DNA of 64,000 nt from Bacteroidales bacterium (lineage in GTDB: Bacteria > Bacteroidota > Bacteroidia > Bacteroidales > P3), in NCBI GenBank assembly GCA_017960475.1, contig JAGCZH010000018.1, positions 124,001 through 188,000 of the forward strand, given 5' to 3'. The position numbers and the translations under genes are program-made. The number at the start of each line of letters is the position of its first letter. Position 1 is the first letter of the stretch. The notes beneath the pieces were generated by a model that saw only the letters and a list, made by a program, of their open reading frames with translations, was not told the DNA's origin and searched no databases. Below are positions 8,731-16,928 of this stretch, piece after piece.

Positions 8731-10134
8731 ATGAAACGTTACGAAATAAAATACCTTTTGAAAGAGGATGTGAGTGCGCTGATAGGCACCACAATATGTG
8801 TAAAAGGCTGGGTGCGCACCAAACGCGGCAACAAGAACGTGGCATTCTTGGCTGTCAACGACGGAAGCATTATCCATAACATACAGGTTGTCGCCGACCC
8901 TAACAAGTTTGAGGAGGAATTGAAACGAATAACAACCGGCGCTTGTGTTGGCGTTGAAGGTAAACTCGTGGAAAGTCAAGGCAGCGGTCAGGCTGTTGAG
9001 GTGCAGGCTGAGAACATCACAGTATACGGAGAGGCAGACCCGAACACATATCCTTTGCAAAAGAAAGGTCACTCGATGGAGTTCCTGCGCGAGATAGGTC
9101 ACTTGCGTCTGCGCACTAACACCTTCGGTGCCGTTATGCGTCTGCGCCACAACATGGCTATGGCTATTCACACCTTCTTCCATGAGCGTGGATTTTTCTA
9201 TTTTCATACCCCACTTATCACCGCCAGCGACTGCGAGGGAGCAGGAGAGATGTTCCATGTGTCGACCCTCGACCCCGAGAACCCACCTCGCAAGGAAGAC
9301 GGCACCATTGACTGGGAGCAAGACTTCTTTGGCAAGTTTACCGCCCTTACCGTCAGCGGCCAGTTGGAGGGTGAGCTTGGCGCCACCTCGCTGGGCAAGA
9401 TATACACCTTTGGCCCCACCTTCCGTGCCGAGAACAGCAACACCCCGCGCCATTTGGCCGAGTTTTGGATGATTGAGCCCGAGATGGCTTTCTACCAGCT
9501 TGACGAGCTCACCGCCCTAGAGGAAGAGTTTATCAAATACTGCGTGAAGTGGGCTTTGGACCATTGTATGGACGACCTCGAGTTCCTCAACAAGATGATA
9601 GACAACGGCCTCATCGAGCGACTGAAGAGCGTCATTGACACCGACTTCGTGCGCCTGCCCTACACTCAGGGAATAGCCATTTTGGAGGAGGCAGTGAGAA
9701 ATGGAGAAAAATTCGAGTTCCCTGTCAGCTGGGGTGTCGACCTGGCCAGCGAGCATGAGCGCTATTTGGTTGAAAAACATTTCAAGAAGCCTGTCATCAT
9801 GATCGACTATCCGAAGGAGATTAAGGCTTTCTATATGAAGCAGAACGACGACGGCAAGACCGTTCAAGGTACCGATGTGCTCTTCCCGCAGATTGGCGAG
9901 ATAATAGGTGGTTCGGTCCGTGAAGAGAACTACGACAAGTTGATGAACCGCATCAACGAGCTCAACATTCCGATGAAAGACATGTGGTGGTATCTAGACA
10001 CCCGCCGCTACGGCAGCTGCCCGCACGCCGGCTTCGGTCTCGGCTTCGAGCGACTGATGCTCTTCGTCACCGGCATGGCCAACATCCGCGACGTCATCCC
10101 CTTCCCGAGAACGCCCAAGACAGCGGAGTTCTAA
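8731..10134 (+). CDS. asnS: asparaginyl-tRNA synthetase
   Basis: This class II synthetase charges tRNA-Asn. The 467-aa protein has an N-terminal OB-fold anticodon-binding domain ([21 protein letters not shown]), motif 2 near [19 protein letters not shown] and motif 3 [15 protein letters not shown]. The sequence is of the AsnRS rather than the AspRS type, with full length and no visible defect. It stands alone: it begins about 100 nt after manC, and the REP-like repeats begin about 6 nt past its stop. Confidence 0.96.
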   Translation: MKRYEIKYLLKEDVSALIGTTICVKGWVRTKRGNKNVAFLAVNDGSIIHNIQVVADPNKFEEELKRITTGACVGVEGKLVESQGSGQAVEVQAENITVYGEADPNTYPLQKKGHSMEFLREIGHLRLRTNTFGAVMRLRHNMAMAIHTFFHERGFFYFHTPLITASDCEGAGEMFHVSTLDPENPPRKEDGTIDWEQDFFGKFTALTVSGQLEGELGATSLGKIYTFGPTFRAENSNTPRHLAEFWMIEPEMAFYQLDELTALEEEFIKYCVKWALDHCMDDLEFLNKMIDNGLIERLKSVIDTDFVRLPYTQGIAILEEAVRNGEKFEFPVSWGVDLASEHERYLVEKHFKKPVIMIDYPKEIKAFYMKQNDDGKTVQGTDVLFPQIGEIIGGSVREENYDKLMNRINELNIPMKDMWWYLDTRRYGSCPHAGFGLGFERLMLFVTGMANIRDVIPFPRTPKTAEF

Positions 10135-10142
10135 AAAAAATA

Positions 10143-10245
10143 GTAGCGTGCCCTCGGCACGCATATACATGTTTCCAGACAACCCCACACTGTACTCCTT
10201 TGGAGCTTAGTGTGGGGTTATTAGAATAACGTGCCTTCGGTACGA
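10143..10245 (+). repeat. REP-like repeat copy A (GTAG plus three hairpins)
   Basis: GTAG at 10143-10146 abuts the hairpin CGTGCC-CTC-GGCACG. It is followed by a long hairpin with arms AACCCCACACT (10181-10191) and AGTGTGGGGTT (10209-10219) enclosing CTCC-TTT-GGAG, and by CGTGCC-TTC-GGTACG (10230-10244). The same three-part layout recurs in copies B and C around the Y1 transposase. Confidence 0.85.
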
Positions 10246-10270
10246 GCGTCTATTGCCACAAGACTGAATC

Positions 10271-10441
10271 TTAATCTTTCGTCAATAGTTTGTCAATACC
10301 CAATTTTATTTCTGCAAGCAGCATTACAATTGCCCAGAATCCAAGTTCCATCAAATAACCGCCTAGTGCGATGAAGAACGGTGTGCAATTATCCACAAAT
10401 ACCACACGGTTAGCGATGTGGGAATAATAGTGTAAGATGCT
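10271..10441 (-). pseudogene. 56-codon open frame, possible remnant of a membrane protein
   Basis: Between repeat copies A and B the minus strand has an open frame of 56 codons without an ATG at its start. Its C-terminal part is strongly hydrophobic and protein-like (PFFIALGGYLMELGFWAIVM, then LLAEIKLGIDKLL) and it ends at a TAA. It could be the tail of a small membrane-protein gene cut by the repeat element, or a short gene starting at an internal GTG. It is not recognised. Confidence 0.35.
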
Positions 10442-10462
10442 TTAGACATATACAGAGGTATA

Positions 10463-10563
10463 TCTCGTGCCAAAGGCACAATCTCTCATTAACCCCACAC
10501 TAAATGAAGTGCAGTGTGGGGTATTGCTGCAGTCATATATCATGCGTGCTGAAAGCACGCTAC
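10463..10563 (-). repeat. REP-like repeat copy B, inverted
   Basis: This is the same unit as copies A and C in the opposite orientation. CTAC (GTAG on the minus strand) at 10560-10563 abuts GCGTGCT-GAA-AGCACGC (10544-10560). The AACCCCACAC...GTGTGGGGT hairpin is at 10491-10522 and GTGCC-AAA-GGCAC at 10467-10479. It lies just upstream of the transposase gene. Confidence 0.85.
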
Positions 10564-10602
10564 TATGATACAATAATGAGTTCCTTCTCACGTTATTCCA
10601 TC

Positions 10603-11064
10603 ATGAGCTATACCACATCATACTACCACATAGTTTTCCGCACTTACCGCAGTGAACCTACCATAGCCTCTGACCATGAACGCGAGCTTTACGCATATCT
10701 GTATGGTATCGCAAAGAATCTACATTGTCAGACATATCGCATTGGAGGCATGCCAGACCATGTACACTTGTTCGTATCCTTGCCACCCTCACTCCCTCTT
10801 GCTGGTTTTGTACAAAGAATCAAGACCGACTCCAGCAAATGGATGAAATCCAACCCCGCATTTCCTCATTTTCGTGGATGGGGAAGAGAGTATGCTGGCT
10901 TTAGTTATAGCTTGCGCGACAAAGATATGATAGTAACATACATCATAAATCAGAAAGAACACCACCGCAAAATGACTTTTGCAGAGGAGTATCGATCATT
11001 TCTTGAAGAGAATGGAATGGTGATAGACGAACGGTACTTTCTCAAGGAAGAGGAGTCACAATAG
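10603..11064 (+). CDS. REP-associated tyrosine transposase (Y1/HUH, IS200-like)
   Basis: The 153-aa protein starts MSYTTSYYHIVFRTYRSE. It has the HUH motif in MPDHVHLFVSLPP and a likely catalytic tyrosine in VTYIINQKEHHRKMTF, the layout of the Y1 transposase family (PF01797). RAYTs of this type cut single-stranded DNA at a GTAG beside a hairpin, which is what flanks this gene. I chose the ATG at 10603 because upstream codons soon enter repeat copy B; an ATG at 10576 is also possible. The stop codon touches the GTAG of copy C. The frame is intact, so it may be active. Confidence 0.88.
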   Translation: MSYTTSYYHIVFRTYRSEPTIASDHERELYAYLYGIAKNLHCQTYRIGGMPDHVHLFVSLPPSLPLAGFVQRIKTDSSKWMKSNPAFPHFRGWGREYAGFSYSLRDKDMIVTYIINQKEHHRKMTFAEEYRSFLEENGMVIDERYFLKEEESQ

Positions 11065-11166
11065 TAGCGTGCATTCTGCACGCAGATACATATCTCCCGA
11101 ACAAACCCCACACTGTACTCCTTCGGAGCTTAGTGTGGGGTTAATAGAATAACGTGCCTTCGGCAC
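11064..11166 (+). repeat. REP-like repeat copy C
   Basis: GTAG at 11064-11067 abuts the hairpin GCGTGCA-TTC-TGCACGC (11067-11083). The arms AACCCCACACT (11104-11114) and AGTGTGGGGTT (11132-11142) enclose CTCC-TTC-GGAG, and GTGCC-TTC-GGCAC follows at 11154-11166. It is in direct orientation with copy A and begins at the transposase stop codon. Confidence 0.87.
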
Positions 11167-11289
11167 TTCTCAGGTTCCTTTACACAGAACGCGTATAACG
11201 CTTCGTTTGATTTCCTTTGAAATCGAGTGCAAAGTTACGCATATTTTGCGAACTGGCAAATTATTTTTCGCTAATTCGTTATTTTGTTG

Positions 11290-11297
11290 TATTTTTG
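11290..11297 (+). promoter_or_regulatory. promoter -7 box for ribD, nearly leaderless
   Basis: TATTTTTG matches TAnnTTTG and lies only 9 nt before the ribD ATG at 11307. Transcription starting a few bases past the box would give an mRNA with almost no leader. Confidence 0.6.
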
Positions 11298-11306
11298 CAA
11301 CCTGAA

Positions 11307-12281
11307 ATGACACAGGAAGAGATAGACATAATGTATATGCGGCGATGTTTGCAGCTGGCTGCCAATGGGATGGGTTTTGTACGACCAAATCCTATGGTGG
11401 GCTGCGTCGTTGTGAAGGAGGGCCGCATCATTAGCGAAGGCTATCATCAGGAATACGGTCACAACCACGCAGAACGCAACGCCCTGCTTTATTATGAATC
11501 TCGATTGTTGAATAATGAGGGTGCTGACGCAAAACTTTCAAAAATCTGCTTTCAAAATTCAACATTATATGTAAATCTCGAGCCCTGTTCACATTATGGC
11601 AAGACGCCACCATGCGCCGATTTGATTATTGAGAAGGGCATCAAAAGAGTGGTTTGTTGCAACGACGACCCCAACCCCTTGGTGGCAGGCAAAGGCTTCC
11701 GCAAACTGGAGGAGGCCGGTGTCGAGGTTGTGCGCCATGTGCTCGAAGAGGAGGGGCGTGAGCTGAATCGCCGTTTTTTCACTTTTATGGAGAGAAAACG
11801 ACCATACGTCATACTGAAGTGGGCTGAGAGTGCCGATGGCTTTATGGCACCATCACAAAAAGGACCTTATTGGATTAGCAACGACATGCAAACAATAATG
11901 AGCCATAAGATGCGCACCGAGGAGGCTGCGATTCTGGTAGGATCGCAGACCTATATTGATGACAAGCCACAACTGACGGCACGCCTATATGGAGGCAACC
12001 AGCCGCAACCTGTTGTCCTTGACCGCAGAGGTCGCCTGAAGGATGTGCCTGCCCACTGGATGCATCTTCGCTGCCAATCGATAGCGGAGGTGTTGCATGA
12101 GCTTTTTGAACGCAAAATGCAGTCACTCATCGTAGAAGGAGGTCGAAAGGTATTGGACGCTTTCATCGAAGAGAAAATATATGACGAGATAGTTGTTTTT
12201 CGTGGCGCCACACTCCTTGGTGAGGGCATTAAGGCACCCACGATTCCAGACATAGAGAGCAAAAGGTTGCATATTATTTGA
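11307..12281 (+). CDS. ribD: riboflavin biosynthesis deaminase/reductase RibD
   Basis: RibD performs the second and third steps of riboflavin synthesis, deamination and then NADPH reduction of the pyrimidine intermediate. The deaminase domain carries the zinc site HAE (54-56) with Cys94 and Cys103 in PCSHYGKTPPC. The reductase domain follows from about 150 (PYVILKWAESADGFMA, IVEGGRKVLDAF). I chose the ATG at 11307 just after a promoter box, since codons further upstream resemble nothing. At 324 residues it ends soon after GATLLGEGIKAP, somewhat short at the C-terminus. A DEDDh exonuclease follows after 7 nt. Confidence 0.93.
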   Translation: MTQEEIDIMYMRRCLQLAANGMGFVRPNPMVGCVVVKEGRIISEGYHQEYGHNHAERNALLYYESRLLNNEGADAKLSKICFQNSTLYVNLEPCSHYGKTPPCADLIIEKGIKRVVCCNDDPNPLVAGKGFRKLEEAGVEVVRHVLEEEGRELNRRFFTFMERKRPYVILKWAESADGFMAPSQKGPYWISNDMQTIMSHKMRTEEAAILVGSQTYIDDKPQLTARLYGGNQPQPVVLDRRGRLKDVPAHWMHLRCQSIAEVLHELFERKMQSLIVEGGRKVLDAFIEEKIYDEIVVFRGATLLGEGIKAPTIPDIESKRLHII

Positions 12282-12288
12282 CATCGAG

Positions 12289-12780
12289 ATGAATGATTTT
12301 GTCGCTATTGATTTTGAAACCGCCAACGCTTGTCCTTCAAGTGTGTGTAGCGTAGGCCTTGTGCAGGTGCGTAATGGAGAGATAACCGATAGTTTCTATA
12401 GTCTGATACATCCGGAACCGGACTATTATGCTTGGTTCTGCAGAAGAGTGCACGGATTGGGTCCCGAAGACACCAAAGACGCTGATATATTCCCGGATGT
12501 ATGGCGACGGGCAGAGGCACTTATTGGCGATTTGCCTTTGGTGGCTCACAACAAACAATTTGACGAGCATTGCCTACGTTCTGTAATGCAGGTATATCAA
12601 ATGGATTGGCCTGACTACCGTTTTTATTGCACCCTCAAAGCTTCACGCCGCAAAATGCCTTGTCTTGAGAATCACCAGTTGCACACTGTGGCTTCCGCCT
12701 GCGGATTTGATTTGCTCAACCACCATAACGCACTTGCTGACGCAGAGGCCTGTGCAGCCATAGCGATAAAGATCCTGTAG
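12289..12780 (+). CDS. DnaQ-like 3'-5' exonuclease (DEDDh)
   Basis: The 163-aa protein is a stand-alone exonuclease domain of the DnaQ/PolC-epsilon superfamily. The ExoI motif is DFETAN (Asp8, Glu10), the ExoII region is LVAHNKQFDEHCL and the ExoIII motif is HHNALADAEA, giving all four acidic residues and the DEDDh histidine. Substrate is unknown; relatives trim DNA or small RNA 3' ends. It starts 7 nt after ribD and is probably cotranscribed with it. No polymerase or BRCT domain is attached. Confidence 0.88.
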   Translation: MNDFVAIDFETANACPSSVCSVGLVQVRNGEITDSFYSLIHPEPDYYAWFCRRVHGLGPEDTKDADIFPDVWRRAEALIGDLPLVAHNKQFDEHCLRSVMQVYQMDWPDYRFYCTLKASRRKMPCLENHQLHTVASACGFDLLNHHNALADAEACAAIAIKIL

Positions 12781-12833
12781 AAAAGGTTGAAAAGGTTTAA
12801 AGGGTTTGAAAGGTTGAAAAGGTTTAAAAGGTT
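12781..12833 (+). repeat. purine-rich AAAAGGTTGAAAAGG repeat tract
   Basis: The spacer after the exonuclease holds about five degenerate copies of a 9-11 bp unit of the type AAAAGGTTG/AAAAGGTTT. Only the purine arm is present here, unlike the two-armed versions at 33.1 and 34.0 kb. Confidence 0.6.
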
Positions 12834-12903
12834 CGGGTGATTATCGGGAAACTACATTGTTACATCTTTTTATTTTTAGCGTCACAATATATAATTGCAA
12901 AAC

Positions 12904-13506
12904 ATGTTTGACGATACCTATAAAACACTAAAGTCTCCGAGCGAGGGGCTGTATAAAGAGAAAGGGAGCAAGTTCATGGCTTTCGCTTTTCCTGTGCGTA
13001 CAATAGAGGATGTCAAAGAACATCTTGACAGGCTCCGCAAAGATTTTTTTGACGCTCGTCACCATTGCTATGCATATATCCTCGGTGCCAACAAGGATGC
13101 TTGGCGTGCCAACGATGACGGGGAGCCTAGTGGTACAGGAGGACGTCCTATATATGGTCAATTGTTAAGTGCCGATCTGACAGATACCCTCATCGTCGTG
13201 GTTCGTTATTTTGGAGGCATTCTGCTTGGGGCCTCAGGCCTTGCCAATGCCTATAAGACTGCCGCCCGCGATGCCATTGCCAACGCTGAAATCGTTGAGA
13301 AAACAATAGATGTCCGTTACAGGCTGCATTTCGAATATGCTTTGATGAACGATGTGATGCGTATCATAAAAGAATACAACCTTGTGCCACTCAATCAGGA
13401 TTTTAACCTCGACTGTCGCCTCGATGTTGAGGTGCGCCAGTCGCTGAGTGTCCGCTTCTACGATGCCATAGCTAACCTGCGTGCCGTAAAAATAGAAACG
13501 TTATGA
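12904..13506 (+). CDS. YigZ/IMPACT family protein (UPF0029)
   Basis: The 200-aa protein starts MFDDTYKTLKSPSEGLYKEKGSKFM and carries the family core HHCYAYILG, DDGEPSGTGGRPI and VVRYFGGILLG. A C-terminal DUF1949-like domain follows. The family is linked to translation control (yeast and mouse IMPACT) but its bacterial role is uncertain. A TTG three codons upstream is less likely than this ATG. Its stop overlaps the fucosidase start by 4 nt. Confidence 0.9.
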   Translation: MFDDTYKTLKSPSEGLYKEKGSKFMAFAFPVRTIEDVKEHLDRLRKDFFDARHHCYAYILGANKDAWRANDDGEPSGTGGRPIYGQLLSADLTDTLIVVVRYFGGILLGASGLANAYKTAARDAIANAEIVEKTIDVRYRLHFEYALMNDVMRIIKEYNLVPLNQDFNLDCRLDVEVRQSLSVRFYDAIANLRAVKIETL

Positions 13507-15293
13507 GGAGATTGGCGCTTATAGCATTGTTGCTGTTCCCGTTCGTCGTCAGCGCCCAACAAAACAAGATTGAGGCCAACTGGAATTCAATCAATCAGCG
13601 AGGCTATCCACAATGGTTCAGTGACGCCCGGTTGGGCATCTTTGTCCATTGGGGGCTCTATTCCGTTCCGGCATATGCAAGCAAGGAGGGCTATGCCGAA
13701 TGGTTCTATCGAGGGCTGATGACAGGCGATACTGCGCGACGCCGTGTTATGAGCCATTATGCCGACACCACGCTGCCTGTGTTTGACCAGTATGCCACGT
13801 TGACCAAGCATTGGCATGGGCAGCTGTGGCACCCCGACGAATGGGCAAGACTGTTCAAAGAATGTGGCGCCAAATATGTGTTGCTCGTCACTAAACACCA
13901 CGACGGCTATTGTCTGTGGGACAGCCCGCAGCAACCAGAGTGGAACAGTACTGTCAGTGGGCCGTGTCGTAATATTGTGGCAGAACTGACCAACGCTGTT
14001 CGTAACGAAGGATTGCGGATGGGCTTTTACTATTCGCTGCCGGAATGGAGCAACTCACGCCACAAATGGATGCAGGACCCCGATAAAAACATCGGCGACT
14101 ATGTGGAGAACTATATGATCCCGCAGTTCAAGGATCTCGTGTCTCGTTATCGTCCCGACGTCATTTTCACCGATGGTGACTGGCAGAACACTGCAAAGCA
14201 ATTCCACGCAGAGGAGCTTATCAGTTGGTACTACAACACAGTCGGCCCTGATGCTATAGTCAACGACCGTTGGGGTAATGGTACGCAGCATGGATTCAAG
14301 ACGCCTGAATACAGTGACGGTATTAATGAGACAAAGATTCCTTGGGCGGAATGTCGAGGCATAGGTCGCAGTTTTGGCTATAACAGGAATGAAGATGTCG
14401 AGAATTTTCTTACCGACCGCCAGTTGATACAGCATTTTGTGGAGTTGGTTGCCAACGGAGGTGGACTGACTCTCAATGTAGGTCCTATGGCTGACGGCAC
14501 CATCCCATTCATACAACAGGAGCGTTTGCGCGCCCTGGGTCACTGGCTCAAGGTCAACGGCGAAGCCATCTATGGCAGTGAGCCGCCTGACGCTGGAATG
14601 CGCTGTAAACCAGTATACCCCGTAAAGATAGTAAAACGCACCATTAAGAGTCTCCCTGAAAGCGACGTTATAGACTTTGACTGGGTGCGTAACTCTCCAA
14701 GTCCAGAAATATCAGTCGATGATTTCAGTGTCATCTGGGAAGGCAAAGTCACTGTTCCCACAGATGGTCACTATACATTCCTCGCCGAGGCCGATGACGA
14801 AATGACTGTTACCCTTGGTTCCGATACCATTCTATATTTCAACAAAGCGTGGGCCGAAAACGACAATGCTCGGAGGTCTATGGAACTCAAAAAAGGAGAT
14901 AAGCTGCGACTCAAAGTCCATTTTCGTGAGAAAGAGCTTGATGCTTCGGCTCATCTGATGTGGAGCACAGATGGCATTGAGTTCAAACCCGTACCGGCAA
15001 AATGGGAAGCCACAGCCAGTTCGCTTACCACAATCCGATGCTATACACGAAGAGCCAACGCTTTATACATATTGCTTTTCGAACGTCCATCGGGTCAAAT
15101 CAAAGATTATCTATCGTTCACGTTGCCTGACAATGCTAAAGTCAGTATGCTCGGCACGCAAACCGAACTCAAATGGAAACAGGATGAAGACGGCAAACTG
15201 ACTATTGACATAAGCGATATTCCTGTCGACAAACTCAACGAGCTGAACCATGTTTGGGTGTTGAAAATTGATAATTATATATTTCATTTTTAA
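13503..15293 (+). CDS. GH29 alpha-L-fucosidase with inserted PA14-like domain
   Basis: The enzyme should remove alpha-L-fucose from host-type glycans. A Sec signal peptide (about 1-19, ending VVSAQQ) is followed by the GH29 barrel with IFVHWGLYSVPAY, KHHDGYCLWDS and the likely nucleophile Asp224 in IFTDGDW. At about 400-500 a domain reading VIWEGKVTVPTDGHYTFLA and ending SAHLMWSTDG looks PA14-like. The usual GH29 C-terminal beta domain (YTRRANALYILLFE... KVSMLGTQTELKWKQ) then resumes, so the PA14-like part is an insertion. It starts within the YigZ-family gene stop (ATGA). It probably acts in the periplasm or on the surface. Confidence 0.92.
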   Translation: MRRLALIALLLFPFVVSAQQNKIEANWNSINQRGYPQWFSDARLGIFVHWGLYSVPAYASKEGYAEWFYRGLMTGDTARRRVMSHYADTTLPVFDQYATLTKHWHGQLWHPDEWARLFKECGAKYVLLVTKHHDGYCLWDSPQQPEWNSTVSGPCRNIVAELTNAVRNEGLRMGFYYSLPEWSNSRHKWMQDPDKNIGDYVENYMIPQFKDLVSRYRPDVIFTDGDWQNTAKQFHAEELISWYYNTVGPDAIVNDRWGNGTQHGFKTPEYSDGINETKIPWAECRGIGRSFGYNRNEDVENFLTDRQLIQHFVELVANGGGLTLNVGPMADGTIPFIQQERLRALGHWLKVNGEAIYGSEPPDAGMRCKPVYPVKIVKRTIKSLPESDVIDFDWVRNSPSPEISVDDFSVIWEGKVTVPTDGHYTFLAEADDEMTVTLGSDTILYFNKAWAENDNARRSMELKKGDKLRLKVHFREKELDASAHLMWSTDGIEFKPVPAKWEATASSLTTIRCYTRRANALYILLFERPSGQIKDYLSFTLPDNAKVSMLGTQTELKWKQDEDGKLTIDISDIPVDKLNELNHVWVLKIDNYIFHF

Positions 15294-15382
15294 GTGTAAT
15301 TTTTTTTTTTTCTTAGGCCTGTAATATTTCGGTATTGTCAAACGACTTATATGCGAAAAACACTCAGTAAAAAACTACAACT

Positions 15383-15493
15383 ATGAAAACTCTAAGGAAA
15401 TTCTCAAACATCATAATCCCTACATCAGTTGCGTTAGGTAATTTTGCCGCAGGTCTTTTGGTCGCCGAAGTTATCATAGCCATACTAGCCTAG
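15383..15493 (+). CDS. 36-aa hydrophobic peptide upstream of sigma factor
   Basis: An ATG at 15383 opens a 36-codon frame ending TAG at 15491-15493. A short basic head (MKTLRKFSN) is followed by one long hydrophobic segment (IIIPTSVALGNFAAGLLVAE and onward), so it would be a single-pass membrane peptide. It ends 19 nt before the ECF sigma gene and could be a regulator, leader peptide or small toxin. No family is recognised. The composition suggests real coding, but this is unproven. Confidence 0.45.
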   Translation: MKTLRKFSNIIIPTSVALGNFAAGLLVAEVIIAILA

Positions 15494-15512
15494 AAATCGA
15501 CCTCCGCTGCCT

Positions 15513-15998
15513 ATGACCCGCACAGAGTACAACGATAATGTTCAGAACTGGTCCGGCAATGTTTTACGCTTTGCCGTCTGGAACTGTGGTGATCGTATGC
15601 GTGGAGAGGATGCTATGCAAGAGGCTTTCGCGCGGCTGTGGGAGATTAAAGAGCAGGTGCCTGTAGACAATGGTCTGGGTTTCTTACTTACAGTGGTACG
15701 TCGCTATCTGATAGACTGTTTCCGTCATGACGCGGTGGTTGCCAGAGTACACGAAGAGATGACAAAAACAGCTGAGACAGTATGCAGCGACAACAATAGT
15801 GGTTTGAGCGACGAGATGTATGAGGCGTTGGGCGCCCTCTCAGAGGTTCAGAGGTCGGTTTTGCAACTCCGCGATGTGGAGGGTTACAGCTACAAGGAGA
15901 TAGCAAAGATGATGAACCTTAGTGACCAACAAGTTCAGGTGTATCTATTTCGCGCCAGAACAAATATGAAGAAAAAACTGAAATCTATTATGTGTTAA
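15513..15998 (+). CDS. ECF-type RNA polymerase sigma factor
   Basis: The 161-aa protein has sigma region 2 (GEDAMQEAFARLWEI, then TVVRRYLIDCFRH) and region 4 (LSEVQRSVLQLRDVEGYSYKEI with a helix-turn-helix to about residue 150). It lacks regions 1 and 3, which defines the ECF group. Such factors redirect polymerase in response to envelope signals. The next gene encodes a membrane protein with a short cytoplasmic N-terminus, a likely anti-sigma partner, and the third an outer-membrane barrel. Confidence 0.92.
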   Translation: MTRTEYNDNVQNWSGNVLRFAVWNCGDRMRGEDAMQEAFARLWEIKEQVPVDNGLGFLLTVVRRYLIDCFRHDAVVARVHEEMTKTAETVCSDNNSGLSDEMYEALGALSEVQRSVLQLRDVEGYSYKEIAKMMNLSDQQVQVYLFRARTNMKKKLKSIMC

Positions 15999-16061
15999 CG
16001 GTTTATTAAAACGACAGAAAAAAGCCGAAACAAAAATATCCTCTTTTAACCTATAATATTT

Positions 16062-16928
16062 ATGAAATTAAACGAAGAAAATATTGAACTATACCTATTC
16101 CGATACAAGGAGGGATTGCTTGAAGCCGAGGAGATTGCCGAGGTAGAAGAGGCTTTTGAGACTCATCCGGAATGGAAAGAGATGGCAGATGCTTATGACC
16201 CTGATTTTAAATTGCCTGCCGGTGCCACAATACCTTATGCGAACTATGAGTCGCTGCGTGATGGAGGAGCTAGGGTCAACAAATCTTACCGCAAGATATC
16301 GTTAAGGGAAGAGCAGCCGTATAGTCGTCGTAAACTGCCTGTCTGGATTGTTTTTGCCGCAGCGGCATGTCTGCTGCTATTCGTAACAACTGTGGTCCGT
16401 CTGGTAGACAACAATAGCAATATGAAGAAGGGCCCTATCCTGGCTGGTAAGATGGATAAGGATACAGCCAATAATGTAGTTGTGACTTTGGACACTATTG
16501 AAGAGGAATCAACTACCGACGTTCGACACATAGCGGAATCGACAATTAACACGATAGTAGATGAAGAGGAGCCTCTATATGCTGAGGTGAACCACTCAGA
16601 GGAGTCACCTGTAGAGATGCAAGCCATAGCAGTGGACACCAACCGCGGAAAATATGACCTCGACGAGCCGACCTTGCGTGAAGTCAACGACCCAATGGAT
16701 CAAGAGATTCTATATGCTACCGGTATTATTGAGCGTGGTGCGTTGTCGACTTCCGAAGAACCCGCCACCCGCCGCGAACAGTTGCGCAATCTGGCACGTC
16801 GCGCCACAAGTCTCGCCGCCAGTACCATAGTGACACATAAGCAGCGTCGTACGGCGATAAAAGAGACCATTGAAGACCGTATTGAAAATAACGAATTAAT
16901 TAATAACTTTATAGCAACCTTAGAATGA
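16062..16928 (+). CDS. single-pass membrane protein, probable anti-sigma factor
   Basis: The 288-aa protein starts MKLNEENIELYLFRYKEGLL, an N-terminal pattern common to Bacteroidota anti-sigma-like proteins. A cytoplasmic part of about 90 residues precedes one membrane helix at about 92-113 (LPVWIVFAAAACLLLFVTTV). An acidic, low-complexity periplasmic region follows, with a helical C-terminus. It lies 63 nt after an ECF sigma gene and overlaps the next gene as ATGA. The anti-sigma role is inferred from topology and neighbours; no ZAS zinc motif is seen. Confidence 0.7.
   Translation: MKLNEENIELYLFRYKEGLLEAEEIAEVEEAFETHPEWKEMADAYDPDFKLPAGATIPYANYESLRDGGARVNKSYRKISLREEQPYSRRKLPVWIVFAAAACLLLFVTTVVRLVDNNSNMKKGPILAGKMDKDTANNVVVTLDTIEEESTTDVRHIAESTINTIVDEEEPLYAEVNHSEESPVEMQAIAVDTNRGKYDLDEPTLREVNDPMDQEILYATGIIERGALSTSEEPATRREQLRNLARRATSLAASTIVTHKQRRTAIKETIEDRIENNELINNFIATLE

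Noticed and set aside
8488-9453. A 321-codon minus-strand frame over manC and asnS
   Set aside because: It spans two real plus-strand genes and has no recognisable domain.
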